From Amoebophrya sp. A120 (taxonomy: Eukaryota; Sar; Dinophyceae; Syndiniales; Amoebophryaceae), in NCBI GenBank assembly GCA_905178155.1, contig CAJINV010000004.1:6445923-6509922 (forward strand): a stretch of 64,000 nucleotides of DNA. The letters run 5' to 3'. Below are positions 44,453-55,500 of the stretch, piece after piece. The position numbers were made by a program, and so were the translations under genes. A model generated the notes under the pieces. The model was not told where the DNA came from and did no database searches. It worked only from the letters and a program-made list of their open reading frames with translations. Numbering within the stretch: position 1 is the first letter of the stretch; every line of letters begins with the position of its first letter.

Positions 44453-47074
44453 ATGGCAAACGCCAGTGACGAGTCCTCCCCCTTCCGAAACCTGGTGCGT
44501 CTCCGCGGGACGAGGAAGGCTCCGATAATTATGGTCCGAGAGGAGGACTTTGAGGAGTTTCAAGCGCACAAGGACTTTAAGTCCGCGCTCGCGGCCTTCC
44601 TCGCGAAGGAAGCCCGGATCCGCACCGAGAACCGCAAAAAACGGGCCGAACTGAAACTGCAGGCGCGGCAACGCCGAGCCCAGGAGCGAGCGCAGCATCG
44701 TGAAGCGCGGCGACAAAGGCAGGCGGCAGCGGGCGAGCAGCCCGAGGAACGGGAGGACGAGAGTTCCTCTTCTTCAGAAAGTTTCTTATCCGACCCAGAT
44801 AAACACTTCGACGAACACATCGCGGTTGTGCGCGCGGAAGACGAACTAGTGGTCATTCCGCCCGTGGCGCCCTCCGACGAGAACGCGATGGCGGAGCGGT
44901 TGAAGGAAGCTGCGCAGGGCGTTTCCTCTACTGGGGAGAGCAGTGGTGCACTAGCAGACCAAGACGTACCGGTTATCTCTACCACGTCCGGTAGTTCCGA
45001 AGGCGAAAATGGTGAGCACTACTGCGAAGATAGCCAGGAATGGAGCGGGGGTTCTGCGGGAGAGAAGAAGTCCGACAACCTGAAAAAATGGGAGACTTTT
45101 CTCGAACAATGCGAAAAAGCGGGGATGGACAAAGTGCCAGAAATGGCAAGCAGAATGCTGCGGGAGCAACACGACCATCATGAAACCAGACACAGAGCAC
45201 TGTTCCGGATTGAAAGTATCTTTCAAGGCTACACGAGGAACGCTTCCGACTCAGATAGACACCGGTCGATCGCCATCGCCAAGGCGACGTTGAATGCCGT
45301 CCCCGAGGCGCCGCAGCAAAAGGGCGGGACTTCTAGTGGATTTACCACAACAGGTGGGCTGGTGGAGGACAGCTGGAATATCATGGACGAAGAGCTGCGC
45401 TTGCTATCGCCAACTCGTGTGGACTTCGAAATTCTCTCCATGAGCGGTGAGGTCATCGCTCGCGGCGCAGCGCCGTGCTGCAATTTACGGCTGACACGCA
45501 ACAAGCGCGATTTTTGCGAACTTCGCCCCGAACACATTTTCCGCAGCCTGGTGCAGAAACTCTACGCCGTCTCCGTTCTCCGCTACAGCTTGAGTTTTCA
45601 AGCCCCGCATGCACTGGCAAAATACGCCGTCGATGTCGGGAAACGTCTGGAAGCGGCGCTGAAACTCCCCAAAGGCACGTTTGACGAGACGGCGCTTGTG
45701 CACGACGGAGAGGTGGGATCGGGTCCAACGGATCATGTTCCGTTTTGGACACCGGAGCGCCTCAAAGCACAAGAGGAATACATCGAGCGAGACGATTGCA
45801 GGATGCTCCTCGTGTTCAAGAAGCAGCACTGGATCTACAAGTCTCAAACGGATGAGAGCGGGGGGGACTGCGGTGAGTGGAAACGAGTCTCCTTCGGCGT
45901 GCAGGTTAGCGTGTGGCAGGGGCGGGTCATCGCTCGCGGCTTGATTACCCGCAGAAAGTCGGACGGGGCGATCATTTTGCCAACGACGTGGCGAAACCAC
46001 ACGGAGTTTTATTGCTTCGAAAACATGACGTTGTTCGACGACGATGACTACTATGAGGCGCCGGAAGCTGGCGGCGACGAGAGTGCGTTTTGCAGCGAAT
46101 TCCACGTGCTGCCGTCGCGCACATACGAAAGGAATAAATGTGGCCGCACAGCCGAGACCACCTGGTGCGACTCCGCCGCAGAGTGCGCGGAGCAAGAAGG
46201 GGCAAACCGTGTTGGGATTTACGTGGAGAAAGAGGCGCAGCTGCGCGCAAAGGCGGGCAGTTCGGCCGGCTCCGCAACAAATGCGGAGGCGGCAAAGAAC
46301 TGGGCGAGCCAGAGTAAAGTCTATCCGAGCGTCGTCATCCACGAGAACGTTGGCCTGGATGAAGGGGACTACGGGGACTACAGAGTTACCGTTCCGCACA
46401 AGAAGACGTTCTTCCAGTGCGACTCGGACGAAAACGCGCAAGCGGTGTTTGACGATCTCAAAAGATTTGTCGACTTCATCCAGGGGGCCAGCAAGGAGAA
46501 AATTGCCGCGAAGCACTTTTCGCTTCGCAGCGTCGTGAAGGCCATACCGTGGTTTGACCAGAAGCCAGCGATTTCATCCGGTCCGGTGGGAAACTGGGAA
46601 CGCGACGTTATGGGACTTGACCAGATACGGAGCCACTACCCAATGCGAGATCGGATGCGTCGTGACGAGCCGGCGGCTGCATTGTCAGACGGCGTGTTTG
46701 CCATCTCGAAGGCGTCCGGTGGGGAATTGAATCCGGACCTGGAAAAACCGTCCTTCGGCAAGGCCACGTGGGCCGACCTGGTGCGCGCCGTCTCGCAGCA
46801 TCGTGGCGTCGACGGGGAAACGAAGTTCGGCGAGCCGATCATGATCCACTGGGGACCTAAAGCAGTAGTGTCGGATGAACCTGCGGACGCGGAGGAAGAT
46901 GCGTCGGATGAAGAGGACGACCGGTCTGACGGTGGCGAGTCGTTGCTATCGTACGGTAACGAAACGCCGCCCTCCGCCCGGGGAAGAGCGAGGCGAGCTA
47001 ATGATAACGTCAGGGCGGCGGGAGAACATATGGGCGACGCAGACTGGCTAGTAGGGTTACTTGGGCCTGGCTAG
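44453..47074 (+). CDS. Large intronless protein of unknown function
   Basis: Single open frame of 873 residues. The N-terminal 100 residues are strongly basic and helical (ENRKKRAELKLQARQRRAQE). An acidic/serine-rich stretch (EEREDESSSSSESF) follows. A central, apparently globular region runs from about 330 to 720, with segments such as LVQKLYAVSVLRYSLSF, FKKQHWIYKSQ and CGEWKRVSFGVQVSVWQGRV. An acidic tail (AEEDASDEEDDRSDGGES) precedes the C-terminus. No catalytic motif or membrane span is seen. The charge pattern suggests a nuclear or RNA/chromatin-associated protein, but that is only inference. It lies between the two M paralogs and contains no introner over 2.6 kb, in contrast to both flanks. 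The downstream stretch repeats TAGCAGGGTTACTTGGG around the stop codon. Confidence 0.75.
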   Translation: MANASDESSPFRNLVRLRGTRKAPIIMVREEDFEEFQAHKDFKSALAAFLAKEARIRTENRKKRAELKLQARQRRAQERAQHREARRQRQAAAGEQPEEREDESSSSSESFLSDPDKHFDEHIAVVRAEDELVVIPPVAPSDENAMAERLKEAAQGVSSTGESSGALADQDVPVISTTSGSSEGENGEHYCEDSQEWSGGSAGEKKSDNLKKWETFLEQCEKAGMDKVPEMASRMLREQHDHHETRHRALFRIESIFQGYTRNASDSDRHRSIAIAKATLNAVPEAPQQKGGTSSGFTTTGGLVEDSWNIMDEELRLLSPTRVDFEILSMSGEVIARGAAPCCNLRLTRNKRDFCELRPEHIFRSLVQKLYAVSVLRYSLSFQAPHALAKYAVDVGKRLEAALKLPKGTFDETALVHDGEVGSGPTDHVPFWTPERLKAQEEYIERDDCRMLLVFKKQHWIYKSQTDESGGDCGEWKRVSFGVQVSVWQGRVIARGLITRRKSDGAIILPTTWRNHTEFYCFENMTLFDDDDYYEAPEAGGDESAFCSEFHVLPSRTYERNKCGRTAETTWCDSAAECAEQEGANRVGIYVEKEAQLRAKAGSSAGSATNAEAAKNWASQSKVYPSVVIHENVGLDEGDYGDYRVTVPHKKTFFQCDSDENAQAVFDDLKRFVDFIQGASKEKIAAKHFSLRSVVKAIPWFDQKPAISSGPVGNWERDVMGLDQIRSHYPMRDRMRRDEPAAALSDGVFAISKASGGELNPDLEKPSFGKATWADLVRAVSQHRGVDGETKFGEPIMIHWGPKAVVSDEPADAEEDASDEEDDRSDGGESLLSYGNETPPSARGRARRANDNVRAAGEHMGDADWLVGLLGPG

Positions 47075-47600
47075 CAGGGTTACTTGGGTAGAGCGGTTCA
47101 CTTTTGAGTACTGATGAAAAAGGGGTCTTCGGCTCGGCGGCGAGACTTTCCAGTAAGTAGGTCCCTTTACAGCTGTTCGAGCATGTATGATTTTTGTTTG
47201 AAAATTATTCATCTTCTTTTGTGATCATTATTTGAGAGAAAAATAGTAGCAATGTAAGACCAACCGCCGCAATTTGACTTTTGTGTTTATATCGTTAATC
47301 TTTATCTTGTTACGTTCTTCCCCAGAAGACTATGTGTGTCTAGAGTTTGGGTGCGATTCTCCGGTAAAAGTTTTAGAATTAGGTTCGCAGAATATATATA
47401 CGTCGGATAAGAATAAATCAGAAGGAAAACCATTCGCATGACAGCAGAGTATGGTGAATCAGGTCCAGGAAGTTTTTGGGATCACGTCTGAGGATATTGA
47501 AATATGACGCTCGGAAATCGGTTCGGGCTGAATCAATACCACGACGTGAAAGCTTGTTTATGAATCTCAGCACTCAAGCGAATCTTTGAAGCACTAAAGC
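47075..47600. other. Intergenic, nothing recognised
   Basis: AT-leaning spacer before the tandem repeats. Confidence 0.5.
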
Positions 47601-48000
47601 GACGCACAAAGGACGGCGAAGTTAAGCGACGAACGACTTGAGTGGCGCACGACATAAGCGAAGCACGACTTAAGCGGCCCACGAGCACGACTTAACGGGG
47701 GCGCTGCTTGAGCAACGCACTACTTAAGCGACGCACGACTTAGGCGGCGCACGACTTAAGCGACGCACTACTTAAGCGACGCACTACTTAGGCGGCGCAC
47801 TACTTAGGCGGCGCACTACTTAAGCGCCGCACGACTATACTCAACGCACGACTTAGGCGTCTCATGACTAAAGCGCCGCACTACTTTAGCGCCACACGAC
47901 TCAAGCGGCGCACGAGTTATACGACGCATGACTCGAGCCAAGTACGATTGAAGCGCCGCACGACTTATGTGAGGCACGACTTGCGGAAAGCACTTACGTG
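47600..48000. repeat. 16-bp tandem repeat array
   Basis: About 22 imperfect copies of a unit like TTAAGCGACGCACGAC. Variants alternate CGACGC/CGGCGC, CACGAC/CACTAC and TTAA/TTAG. Non-coding. Confidence 0.9.
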
Positions 48001-48099
48001 AGGCATTTAGGCAAAGTACTTAGGCGAAGTGCTTCGGAGGTGAAGCACTCGGGCGAAGCACCTCGTCCTGGATGCCTCTTCTGGAAATACTAGGCGGCT

Positions 48100-48425
48100 T
48101 CGGGGGGATCCGGCCCCGCGGGGGGCGAGTCGCGAGCGGCGGTTGTGCCGCTGTACAAGGCGGATTAGTGGGACCCGGCCTCGCGAGGGGGCGAGGCGCG
48201 AGCGGCGGTTGTGCCGCTGTACAAGGCGGATTAGCGGGACCCGGCCTCGCGGGGGGCGAGGCGCGAGCGGCGGTTGTGCCGCTGTACAAGGCGGATTAGC
48301 GGGACCCGGCCTCGCNNNNNNNNNNNNNNNNNNNNNNNNNNNNNNNNNNNNNNNNNNNNNNNNGGGGGGGGGGGGGGCGAGGCGCGAGCGGCGGTTGTGC
48401 CGCTGTACAAGGCGGATTCGGGGGA
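48100..48425. repeat. 65-66-bp GC-rich tandem repeat with assembly gap
   Basis: Copies share GCGGTTGTGCCGCTGTACAA followed by GGCGGATT and a G-rich junction, starting near 48139, 48205, 48270 and 48390. Forty-eight Ns at 48316-48363 are followed by a long G-run, so copy number is unresolved. Apparent open frames through the Ns are artefacts. Confidence 0.9.
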
Positions 48426-48429
48426 CCTC

Positions 48430-48991
48430 GACGTGCGGGGAACTCGGCGTAGGGAACTCGGCGTGCGGAGGCAGCGAATTACTTAGACAGCTGTTCGCGG
48501 ATTGCAAGTTCCGTTGCAAGCTTGTATTCGCATATCCAAGCACTTTTCTGCTCTCGGTTTTGAATTGAAGAAGCCCAGAACTGCTGTATCGGTTCTCGCC
48601 CAATGAATTTAAACCTCTCTGCTCTGTGAGCGCAAGCAGCTTCGGTTCTTTCTTTCCTCACGGAAAACGCCGCGCGGTTGTTTGTTGCCGATGTGCAGAT
48701 TTTTTTCGGTTTGGTTTTCTGATTCGGTTGAATAACGAAACGCTGAGCCCAGGAGAACGCCACTCTTTCCGCTGATTTGCCGATGATTGATGCGTCATTC
48801 GTACTTCACTATGCATTTCTTGTGCACAGGGCAACATGGGAGTCCCTGTGAAGAAAAAATAAAATTAAGAAGCAACTACGATATTTATAAAAACTTTTGT
48901 TAGCCACAAAGGAAAATTATTACCCGATTACCACTACCTTCATTTTCCCTAAAGTGGTCGCAATTTTTGTGCTTTCTGAAGCAACGCAGCC
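48430..48991. other. Intergenic, upstream of paralog M2
   Basis: No supported feature. Confidence 0.45.
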
Positions 48992-50986
48992 ATGCAGTCC
49001 CTGTTTCGAAATTTTACTTCGCGCGCTCCGCGATTAGAACACTCAAAGGCACTACTTCCCCGCACTTACCCCTCAATAGATTCAGCTTTTTCTTCCAAAT
49101 CTTCCCCTGCACCATTGAATAGCAATTTTGTTTTCGCCGGCTCCGCACCGCAACAGCTTGTCGCAGCGACGTTCAGGTCTCAGCTGCGGTCGGTAACAAC
49201 TACAGCCAATAGCGCCGTGCAGACACCGCCGCAGAACGGAGCCGCGCGCTCTCCTTCGCTCTGCCACAGGCCACCGCGACCTCGATGGTGTGAGTTTTCT
49301 AATTACGCTGGCGCTTTTGGGGATCAATCCCTGATCATAAAGCAGCAGCAACACCCGTTCTACCGCAGTTTATTACGATCCGCATCACAACAACAGCTCC
49401 GGCAGTTCTCGAATTTTGCCAATGAGCAGCGGGACCACAACGCAATAAATTCTCCAGATCATCATGATAAAAAAGAGCTACAGCATGCCCGACCTAGTAA
49501 GAAACAGCCGTTCCGCAAGCAGACGCGGCTCGGCGGCAAATTCCCGACCTTCGAGGAGGCGCAGCAGATGCCCCGGGATTGGCACGAGCTCGATAACGTG
49601 ACCCTGTGGGTGCATTGCGGCCCGAAAGGCATCCACGACGCGAACGAAGAGCGCATGATCCGGGAGATTATGCGTGTGGACTGCATTGACTACTCCGAGG
49701 CGGTGCGGCGGCTGCTGGAGATGCAGGAGCACATTATCGGGGGGAAAACCATTTATCTATCAAAAGGAAAAATCCCCCCTCCCCATATCAAAACGAAATT
49801 TCTGATGCTGGATTTGGGTACACAAATCAGCTTTGTATTGCAGGAAAGCATTGCGGTCAGATCCCCAGGCTAGGGAGGGGCGTATGCGTCTAGTTTTTCA
49901 GCATGGCAAGCGGCTCCGCTTTAGGCCCAGCAGCATGACAAATCGCTTCCACAATGGGGGGGAAGCTTCTGCCCTTGTCTTCTTGCAAAACAAATGTCAT
50001 TTGTGACCTCAAATCAGCAACAGAAATTTTCGGAAGCATGCCTTTTCAATATGGGGGGGGAGATTTTTCCTCTCAATATTATCGCCACTTGGGGCTGCTC
50101 CCGTACAAGGGGGGGATGCTGTTGGCGGGCATGTTTGGCTTCAGCACGGTGCCGCTCATTTTCCACAAGGAAACGTATCATTTGTAAAACCGTCCCCACC
50201 TCCCCAGAGTTGTAATGCAAATCTGCATGCTGAAAATGTTTGTCGTGCGGAGTCCTATGGGAAGCAGTTTCTATTGGTGTTTCGCGATTTGTGATGCTCA
50301 GATCCGCATGGTATGCTAGATCTGTGATGCTGCTTGACTAGCTAAACACGACTACATTGCGAGCCCGAATTTCTCATGCGCAACTGCCAAAGCTGGTTGA
50401 TTTGTGTAGCAGATTTGTCGTCTTGACTCTGGGGTGGGGACGTTTTTGCTCACCATAAAGCGGTGTTGTGGTTCAACGAGGTCTATGTCACGGCCGACGT
50501 TCCAGAGCCGAAGGATTTGGAGACCTGGCTGGAAGTCGGGAGCTTTGCGTGGCAGTGGATGGAACCGTTGATAGGTGAGATTTTTGTTTTCGAATGCAGA
50601 TTCAGTTTGGAAGAACGCGAGTCATCAATTATATTTCAGAGAGTTCAACATCATCATCTTTCGAAACAGCTTGTTTCGAAAACCACAATCTGACCTATTC
50701 ATGCCAAACAACTACTCACCCAGGCCAGCTCTCCTTCCTGATCCTTGTCGCCCAGTATATGCGAAATCAGTTGCTGAACCTGGGTCTCAAGCCGTACACG
50801 GGGATGCTGATTAACTACCGGTGTTCGCGCGCCCGGGAGCGGTATCCCGAATATTCAGAGACCATTCTAACGGACTACGCCACAACGATCTCCTGGGAAG
50901 GACGCCGGCGCCCACACGACGTGCCGGGGAAGCAAATGGCCCGGCGACGGTCCGTGCGGCACTCTGCGGATGTCCGGCAGCATTGA
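48992..50986 (+). CDS. Mitochondrial-type membrane protein, paralog M2
   Basis: Four exons (48992-49757, 50084-50175, 50463-50574, 50724-50986) sum to 1233 nt, i.e. 410 residues. The N-terminal 180 residues are low in acidic residues and rich in Ser, Arg and Gln (FRNFTSRAPRL), consistent with a long mitochondrial presequence. The core aligns with M1 throughout: EEAQQMPRDWHELDN, GIHDANEERMIREIM, MQEHIIGG, GMFGFSTVPLIF, WFNEVYVTAD, LETWLEVGSFAWQWMEPLIG, LNLGLKPYTG and ILTDYATTISWEGRRR. M2 extends about 25 basic residues beyond the M1 stop. Divergence is moderate, so the duplication is not recent. It carries only two introners against six in M1, plus one shared GT-AG intron. Confidence 0.82.
49758..50078. 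mobile_element. Introner family B, shared with paralog M1
   Basis: Begins TATCAAAAGG and ends CTCAATA; target duplication TTATC. It corresponds to 42193-42515. Confidence 0.9.
50176..50457. mobile_element. Introner family E
   Basis: Begins TATCATTTGTAAAACCGTCC and ends CTCACCATA. Target duplication AAACG/AAGCG has one mismatch. M1 is uninterrupted at this codon (HKNTVLWF). Confidence 0.88.
50575..50723 (+). other. Conventional GT-AG intron of M2
   Basis: Begins GTGAGATTT and ends CACCCAG. Same codon and phase as the M1 intron at 42724-43062. Confidence 0.88.
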
Positions 50987-51450
50987 CGAGGCGAGAATAA
51001 TTTTCCTTGAGAAGCTTTACGTGATAAGTGCAGTGGCACTTTTTCATCATGATGCGCAATTATTCCTAGAAAAGAGTGCGATGCTGAAAAGAAATCAGAT
51101 TTTCCAACTGTTTCTGTTTATTCCCACACGCGTTTCAGACCCATCGGATTCGCCATTAAGTCCTTTGACGCAACAAGGCGAAATCATTTTCTAAACGTTG
51201 CAAGCAGGTTGACGAACTTTCTCTTCCCGCGCAAAACCATTGCCACAGTGTTCACAGTAGCTGTTTGCCGTGCCTGCGATGTGATTGAGTCGTGCGACGT
51301 TCAAGGACGATCTGTGATCGCGAGTGTCTGTTGCTGTCGAGTGATCATGTTGAGAGGGCAAGATAAATTACTTACTTCCTTCTATCTGGGCTTACTAGAA
51401 TGAGAATTCCGCCAAATAAGCTACAGCGTTAGCCAAGAGACGCATAAAGA
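50987..51450. other. Intergenic, nothing recognised
   Basis: Spacer between M2 and the paralogous fragment. No supported element. Confidence 0.5.
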
Positions 51451-51976
51451 ATGTCGGCACCTGCTTTCCTCCGGGCGTCGTCGCGGTCCGCGCCCCAGGA
51501 AGGTGGAGCATTAATATTCTCTACTTCCGGAGCATCGCCGTTCCAACTCGGTGAACGGAAAGGCGCTGACAGAGGGGGACTCCGCGACGGGGGAGACCAA
51601 AGCGCTCCTCTGGGACGTCAACGCTTGCGCATTGCGCGCCGAAGTGCCTGTTCTGAAGGGACCCTCGACCGATGAAGAGGCCAAGGTCCTCAGCAGCCGG
51701 GTTTGCGGGATGTCAGCCACGTTGATGCGGCCACTTTCCTCGCCGCTGCAGGTTTTTTTACCTCCGCGCCTGCAGAACGTGCTCCACTCTGCCGCCCCAC
51801 TGGCACAGGAGCTGGCGGGAAGGTTCTCGGAAGCGAGCGCGTGGAAGGCCACGCCGCCGATTAACGTCGCTGCTGTCCTGGGTAACATGGGGCGCGATGG
51901 TATGGCGCGCCAAAGTTTTTGGAGTTGCGCGCGACCGCCCCCGCGCAGCCCGACCGAGCCCCGACCCGCCCCTTGA
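51451..51976 (+). pseudogene. Partial intronless relative of the LRR gene 5' end
   Basis: The first 100 bp parallel exons 1-2 of the gene at 52596: an MSAP start, QEGGAL against QEGAF, then STSGASPFQLGE against CTSGASPFQLGE. Here the exon is continuous, while in the large gene a G introner splits ASP. After LGER the frame continues 21 codons and resembles the big gene no further. A second frame (51551-51976, 141 codons) stays open and has a weakly similar SSRVC segment. I interpret this as a duplicated, probably frameshifted fragment. A short independent gene is the alternative. Confidence 0.5.
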
Positions 51977-52595
51977 GGGGGCGCCCTTGATCCGTCCCAC
52001 TCTTTGCAGCGCCCTGGGGCTAATATTCCTCTCTGGCTCAAGAAGAAGGCTGTGAGCAGGAAAAAGAGTGGAACGGGGTCGCGGCCGTTGGGCCGCAGCC
52101 CCGTTTTCGCGCGCGGCCGCCGATATGCGCGTCGTCGCGGTTTTTGCTTCGCAAAACGCAGAACGCAGCGATTGATTACCGTATCGCCCGACCGGGCGCG
52201 GAATTCATACAAGACAGAGTGATGAAGCGACGAAGAATCATGCGGAGCGTTGTAAAGTCAAAAGGGAAAGCTTAGAGGCGGCCAGATGATAGGGCTCCAA
52301 GAGGGGCTCGTAGCTACAGCTCCGGCGTCCACCGGGCGCTGTTTTATTTGTCTTTTTAGTCAGTACCGAAGAAGCTTGTGCTAGATTGTCTTTCTAGCCA
52401 GTAGCGAGAGTCCATCGAGCAGCTGTGTGTTGAGGTCTGTGTCTGAGTGTCTCTCAAGTGGTGCCCACGCTATCAATTATCAAATCTTCCTAAATTATGC
52501 GTCCGCACGTCTAGTATGCGGCAGACCTGTGAAAAACAAGTTTCTATTGCTCTTCTACTCGGACGCGTCGGAGGAAGGTCAAAAGTAAGTATACC
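51977..52595. other. Intergenic upstream of the LRR gene
   Basis: GC-rich to 52220, then an ordinary spacer. No supported feature. Confidence 0.45.
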
Positions 52596-55500
52596 ATGTC
52601 GGCTGCATCCGTGCGGGCGTTGCGGGTGCCCCAGGAAGGAGCTTTCTGTACCTCCGGAGCATCGCCTATGGGAGTGTCAGGATCGAAATCGACCAAGTCG
52701 AAAAATATGTAATGCATAAAATGCAGGGTACATAAGGCCTGTGTTGGAGAGGAGGCAAATGAGTCCGATTGCAAGCCTGTTTATCCCTAAACATGTACTG
52801 CCAGAGTAGCAGCGTGACAGATTGGATTTTGGTGCTCCCAAAATTTGTCATGCGCCAGTTGGAAACTGAGGCTCCAACTGGTATCGATTTTATGCATCAC
52901 AAATTATTTCGATTTTGTTGATTTCGATCCTGACGCTTCCATATCCCCGTTCCAACTCGGCGAGCTCGACGAGAACCAGCGGTATGACCGCAGTTGCGAA
53001 CTCAAAACCGGCCGTATTACAATGAAAAATGCCCCCACCCCCAGCTTGGCAGCATTTGTAGTGCAGACCTTTCCAACAGAAACATTCCCCGTCTTGCATA
53101 TCTCAGCATGACAAATTGTCCATGCTGAATAGGTCAAATTTGTGTTGCGAAGTAGCCTAACAGCAGCCGGATCTGTTATGCACAAGGCACCTTGATGCGC
53201 ACCCAGATTCTGCATCAGAAACGCTCGCAATCCTTTCATGCATAGATAAAAAGTTCTTCATTTGAAAACCTTATGCGTGACAAACTTCTGCAAATTCCTG
53301 GGTGGGGGCATTTTTCATCGTAATAGGCCGGTTTCTGCGTCGCGGGCAGGCGGAGCTGGTGAGCTCGCAAGTCTGCTTCCGCCGGGACCTGGGGATTGCG
53401 ACCTTCACCATGCTCTGCATCGCAAATATGTCTCGATCGGGAAAATATGGAATTTGTGATGCTAGCTTTCGATTATACAAAAACCTGTATTGCATGACCA
53501 GCAGAAGCTGTTCAGACCTTTTCCAAAGCTGTTCAGACCTTTTCTCATGCAGGACAGGCATGAGCAAGCCTTCGCGATGAAGCCTGTGATGCTAGAGCAT
53601 GCATCAGTGACATTGCAGGCCCTGTAAAATCTGCATGAGAAACTCCCCGAATCTTCCAGACCCAGACATTTTTGCATTTGATACATGCCCGCGCCCTGTG
53701 CTCACGTGTATGACCGGCTGCCGATAGAGGTATAATTTGTTGATGGGAAGTGTTGGTGTAAATTTGTCATGCTGGAATGCACAACAAGAGGTATTTGTCA
53801 TGCCAAATTTGCACAACATCTAAGGTCCGCCCGGATTTCTTCAAGCTGTACCAGCGGATCAAAAACCCAGTGGAGTCTGCGCAGGCGTTATCCGGGGACA
53901 ACTATGTTGAACAACCTCACGACACCTTTTCCTCCGAGGTGATGGTGGCCATGCTGCTGATATGCTGTGCAAAAGTATCGTATTCGTATTGCAATCATGC
54001 ATTACATATCTTTTTGTTAAGTCAAATCCGCATCACAAATTTCATTTTTCATCCTGCGGAAATTTGTAATGCATTTATACGAGTGCGATACTTTTTCAAT
54101 GCATAGCTGACCAAGCGTCCCCCGGGGAAAGCCAGTACTTCGCACAGCGGGCGGGCGCGCGGGGGGAGTAGTGGTAGTGGTAGTGGTAGTGGAGGAGTGG
54201 TGCAGCAGGTTGCAAATATGTCGAATTCTTGTTCCACCAGTTGTACCAATGCATCCGGTATCAACTGCAAAAATGTCTAGGTCTGGAACGTTGCAAGACT
54301 TGTCATGCAGATTTTCCATGACCTATGAGGTAGAGGTCTGGAATGCGAGACCCAGCATGACAGACTCTTTGAGGTCTCTGTCATGTCTTTCCTGCACGAG
54401 AAACTCCCTCTCAACTCGGTCAAAAGCGGACAGCTTTTGGTACTCACGCAACACAGATTTTTGCATGATTCAGATTTAGCATAACAGGTTTTATTCTTCC
54501 AGACCCAGACATATTTGCGATGCATATCCGGCAAGACGACCTCCTCGATGAAACCGCTGATCACCCTCCCGGCCCGGCAGTTGCAGCCGAACATGAAGCG
54601 GCTCTCGATTCAACTGGACTTATGGACCGCAAATATGTCTCGGTCTGGATGAATGGAAGGTTGGTCATGCACATTTTGCATGACCCATGATGTCTGTGAT
54701 GTATGCTCGAGCATGACAGGTTTTGTGAGGGCTTCCTAATGTTGCCTATACCGCATGAGAAATGCACCCTCCGCGTAGCAGCTACTGGACTCCCCTCGCT
54801 GCCCATGCAAAAATACAGGTTTTTTCTAGAATCGAAAGGCAGCATCACAAGTTGCATCCTTCCAGACATCCAGAGAGATTTGCACTCCATAGGACTCCCA
54901 GGCGTACTACTCCTGTTGCAAAGTCGACAAAATCTGCCCGGAACTGGAATTGGCCAACTGGGTCGAGTATGCATTGCAAATATGTCTGGGTCTGGAAGAA
55001 CGCAACTTGTGATGCTAATTCTGGATAGTGCGAAAATCTGTGTTGCAATCTTACCAAAAGCTGTCCACTTCTGACCAAGCTGAGAGGGAGTTTCTCAGGC
55101 AGACGAGGCATGATAGAGGTCGGGGAGAATCTGTCATGCTGGGTCATGTATGACAGACCTCACGCGCCATGGAAAACCTGCATGACAAGTCTTCCAACCT
55201 TCCAGACCCAGACATATTTGCAGTTGATATCGAGATTATCAAGACGTTCTCCGTCGAGCACGGCCGGTTCGGCAAGTCCGCAAGGCGGCAGGGCCCACAC
55301 GTCAGGCGGATTTCCTTCGACGGACCGGACTTGGACAAAGTGACCACGGAGCAGCGGAGATTGTTGTCCACTGCGGACCACGAGGAAGCTCTCCGGCGCG
55401 ACTGGACCCGGATCTGCAACGGGAAGCTGATGCAGGTGCGGACGGAGAAAGCGGCAATTGCGCGGAAGAAAATTTTATGGATTGTAAAAATGTCTGGGTC

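Noticed and set aside
48007-48603. Open frames crossing the N block
   Set aside because: They exist only because Ns were translated and the GC-rich repeats lack stops.
51511-52212. 233-codon minus-strand frame
   Set aside because: It overlaps the plus-strand fragment related to the LRR gene and has no recognisable motif; most likely an antisense shadow in GC-rich DNA.
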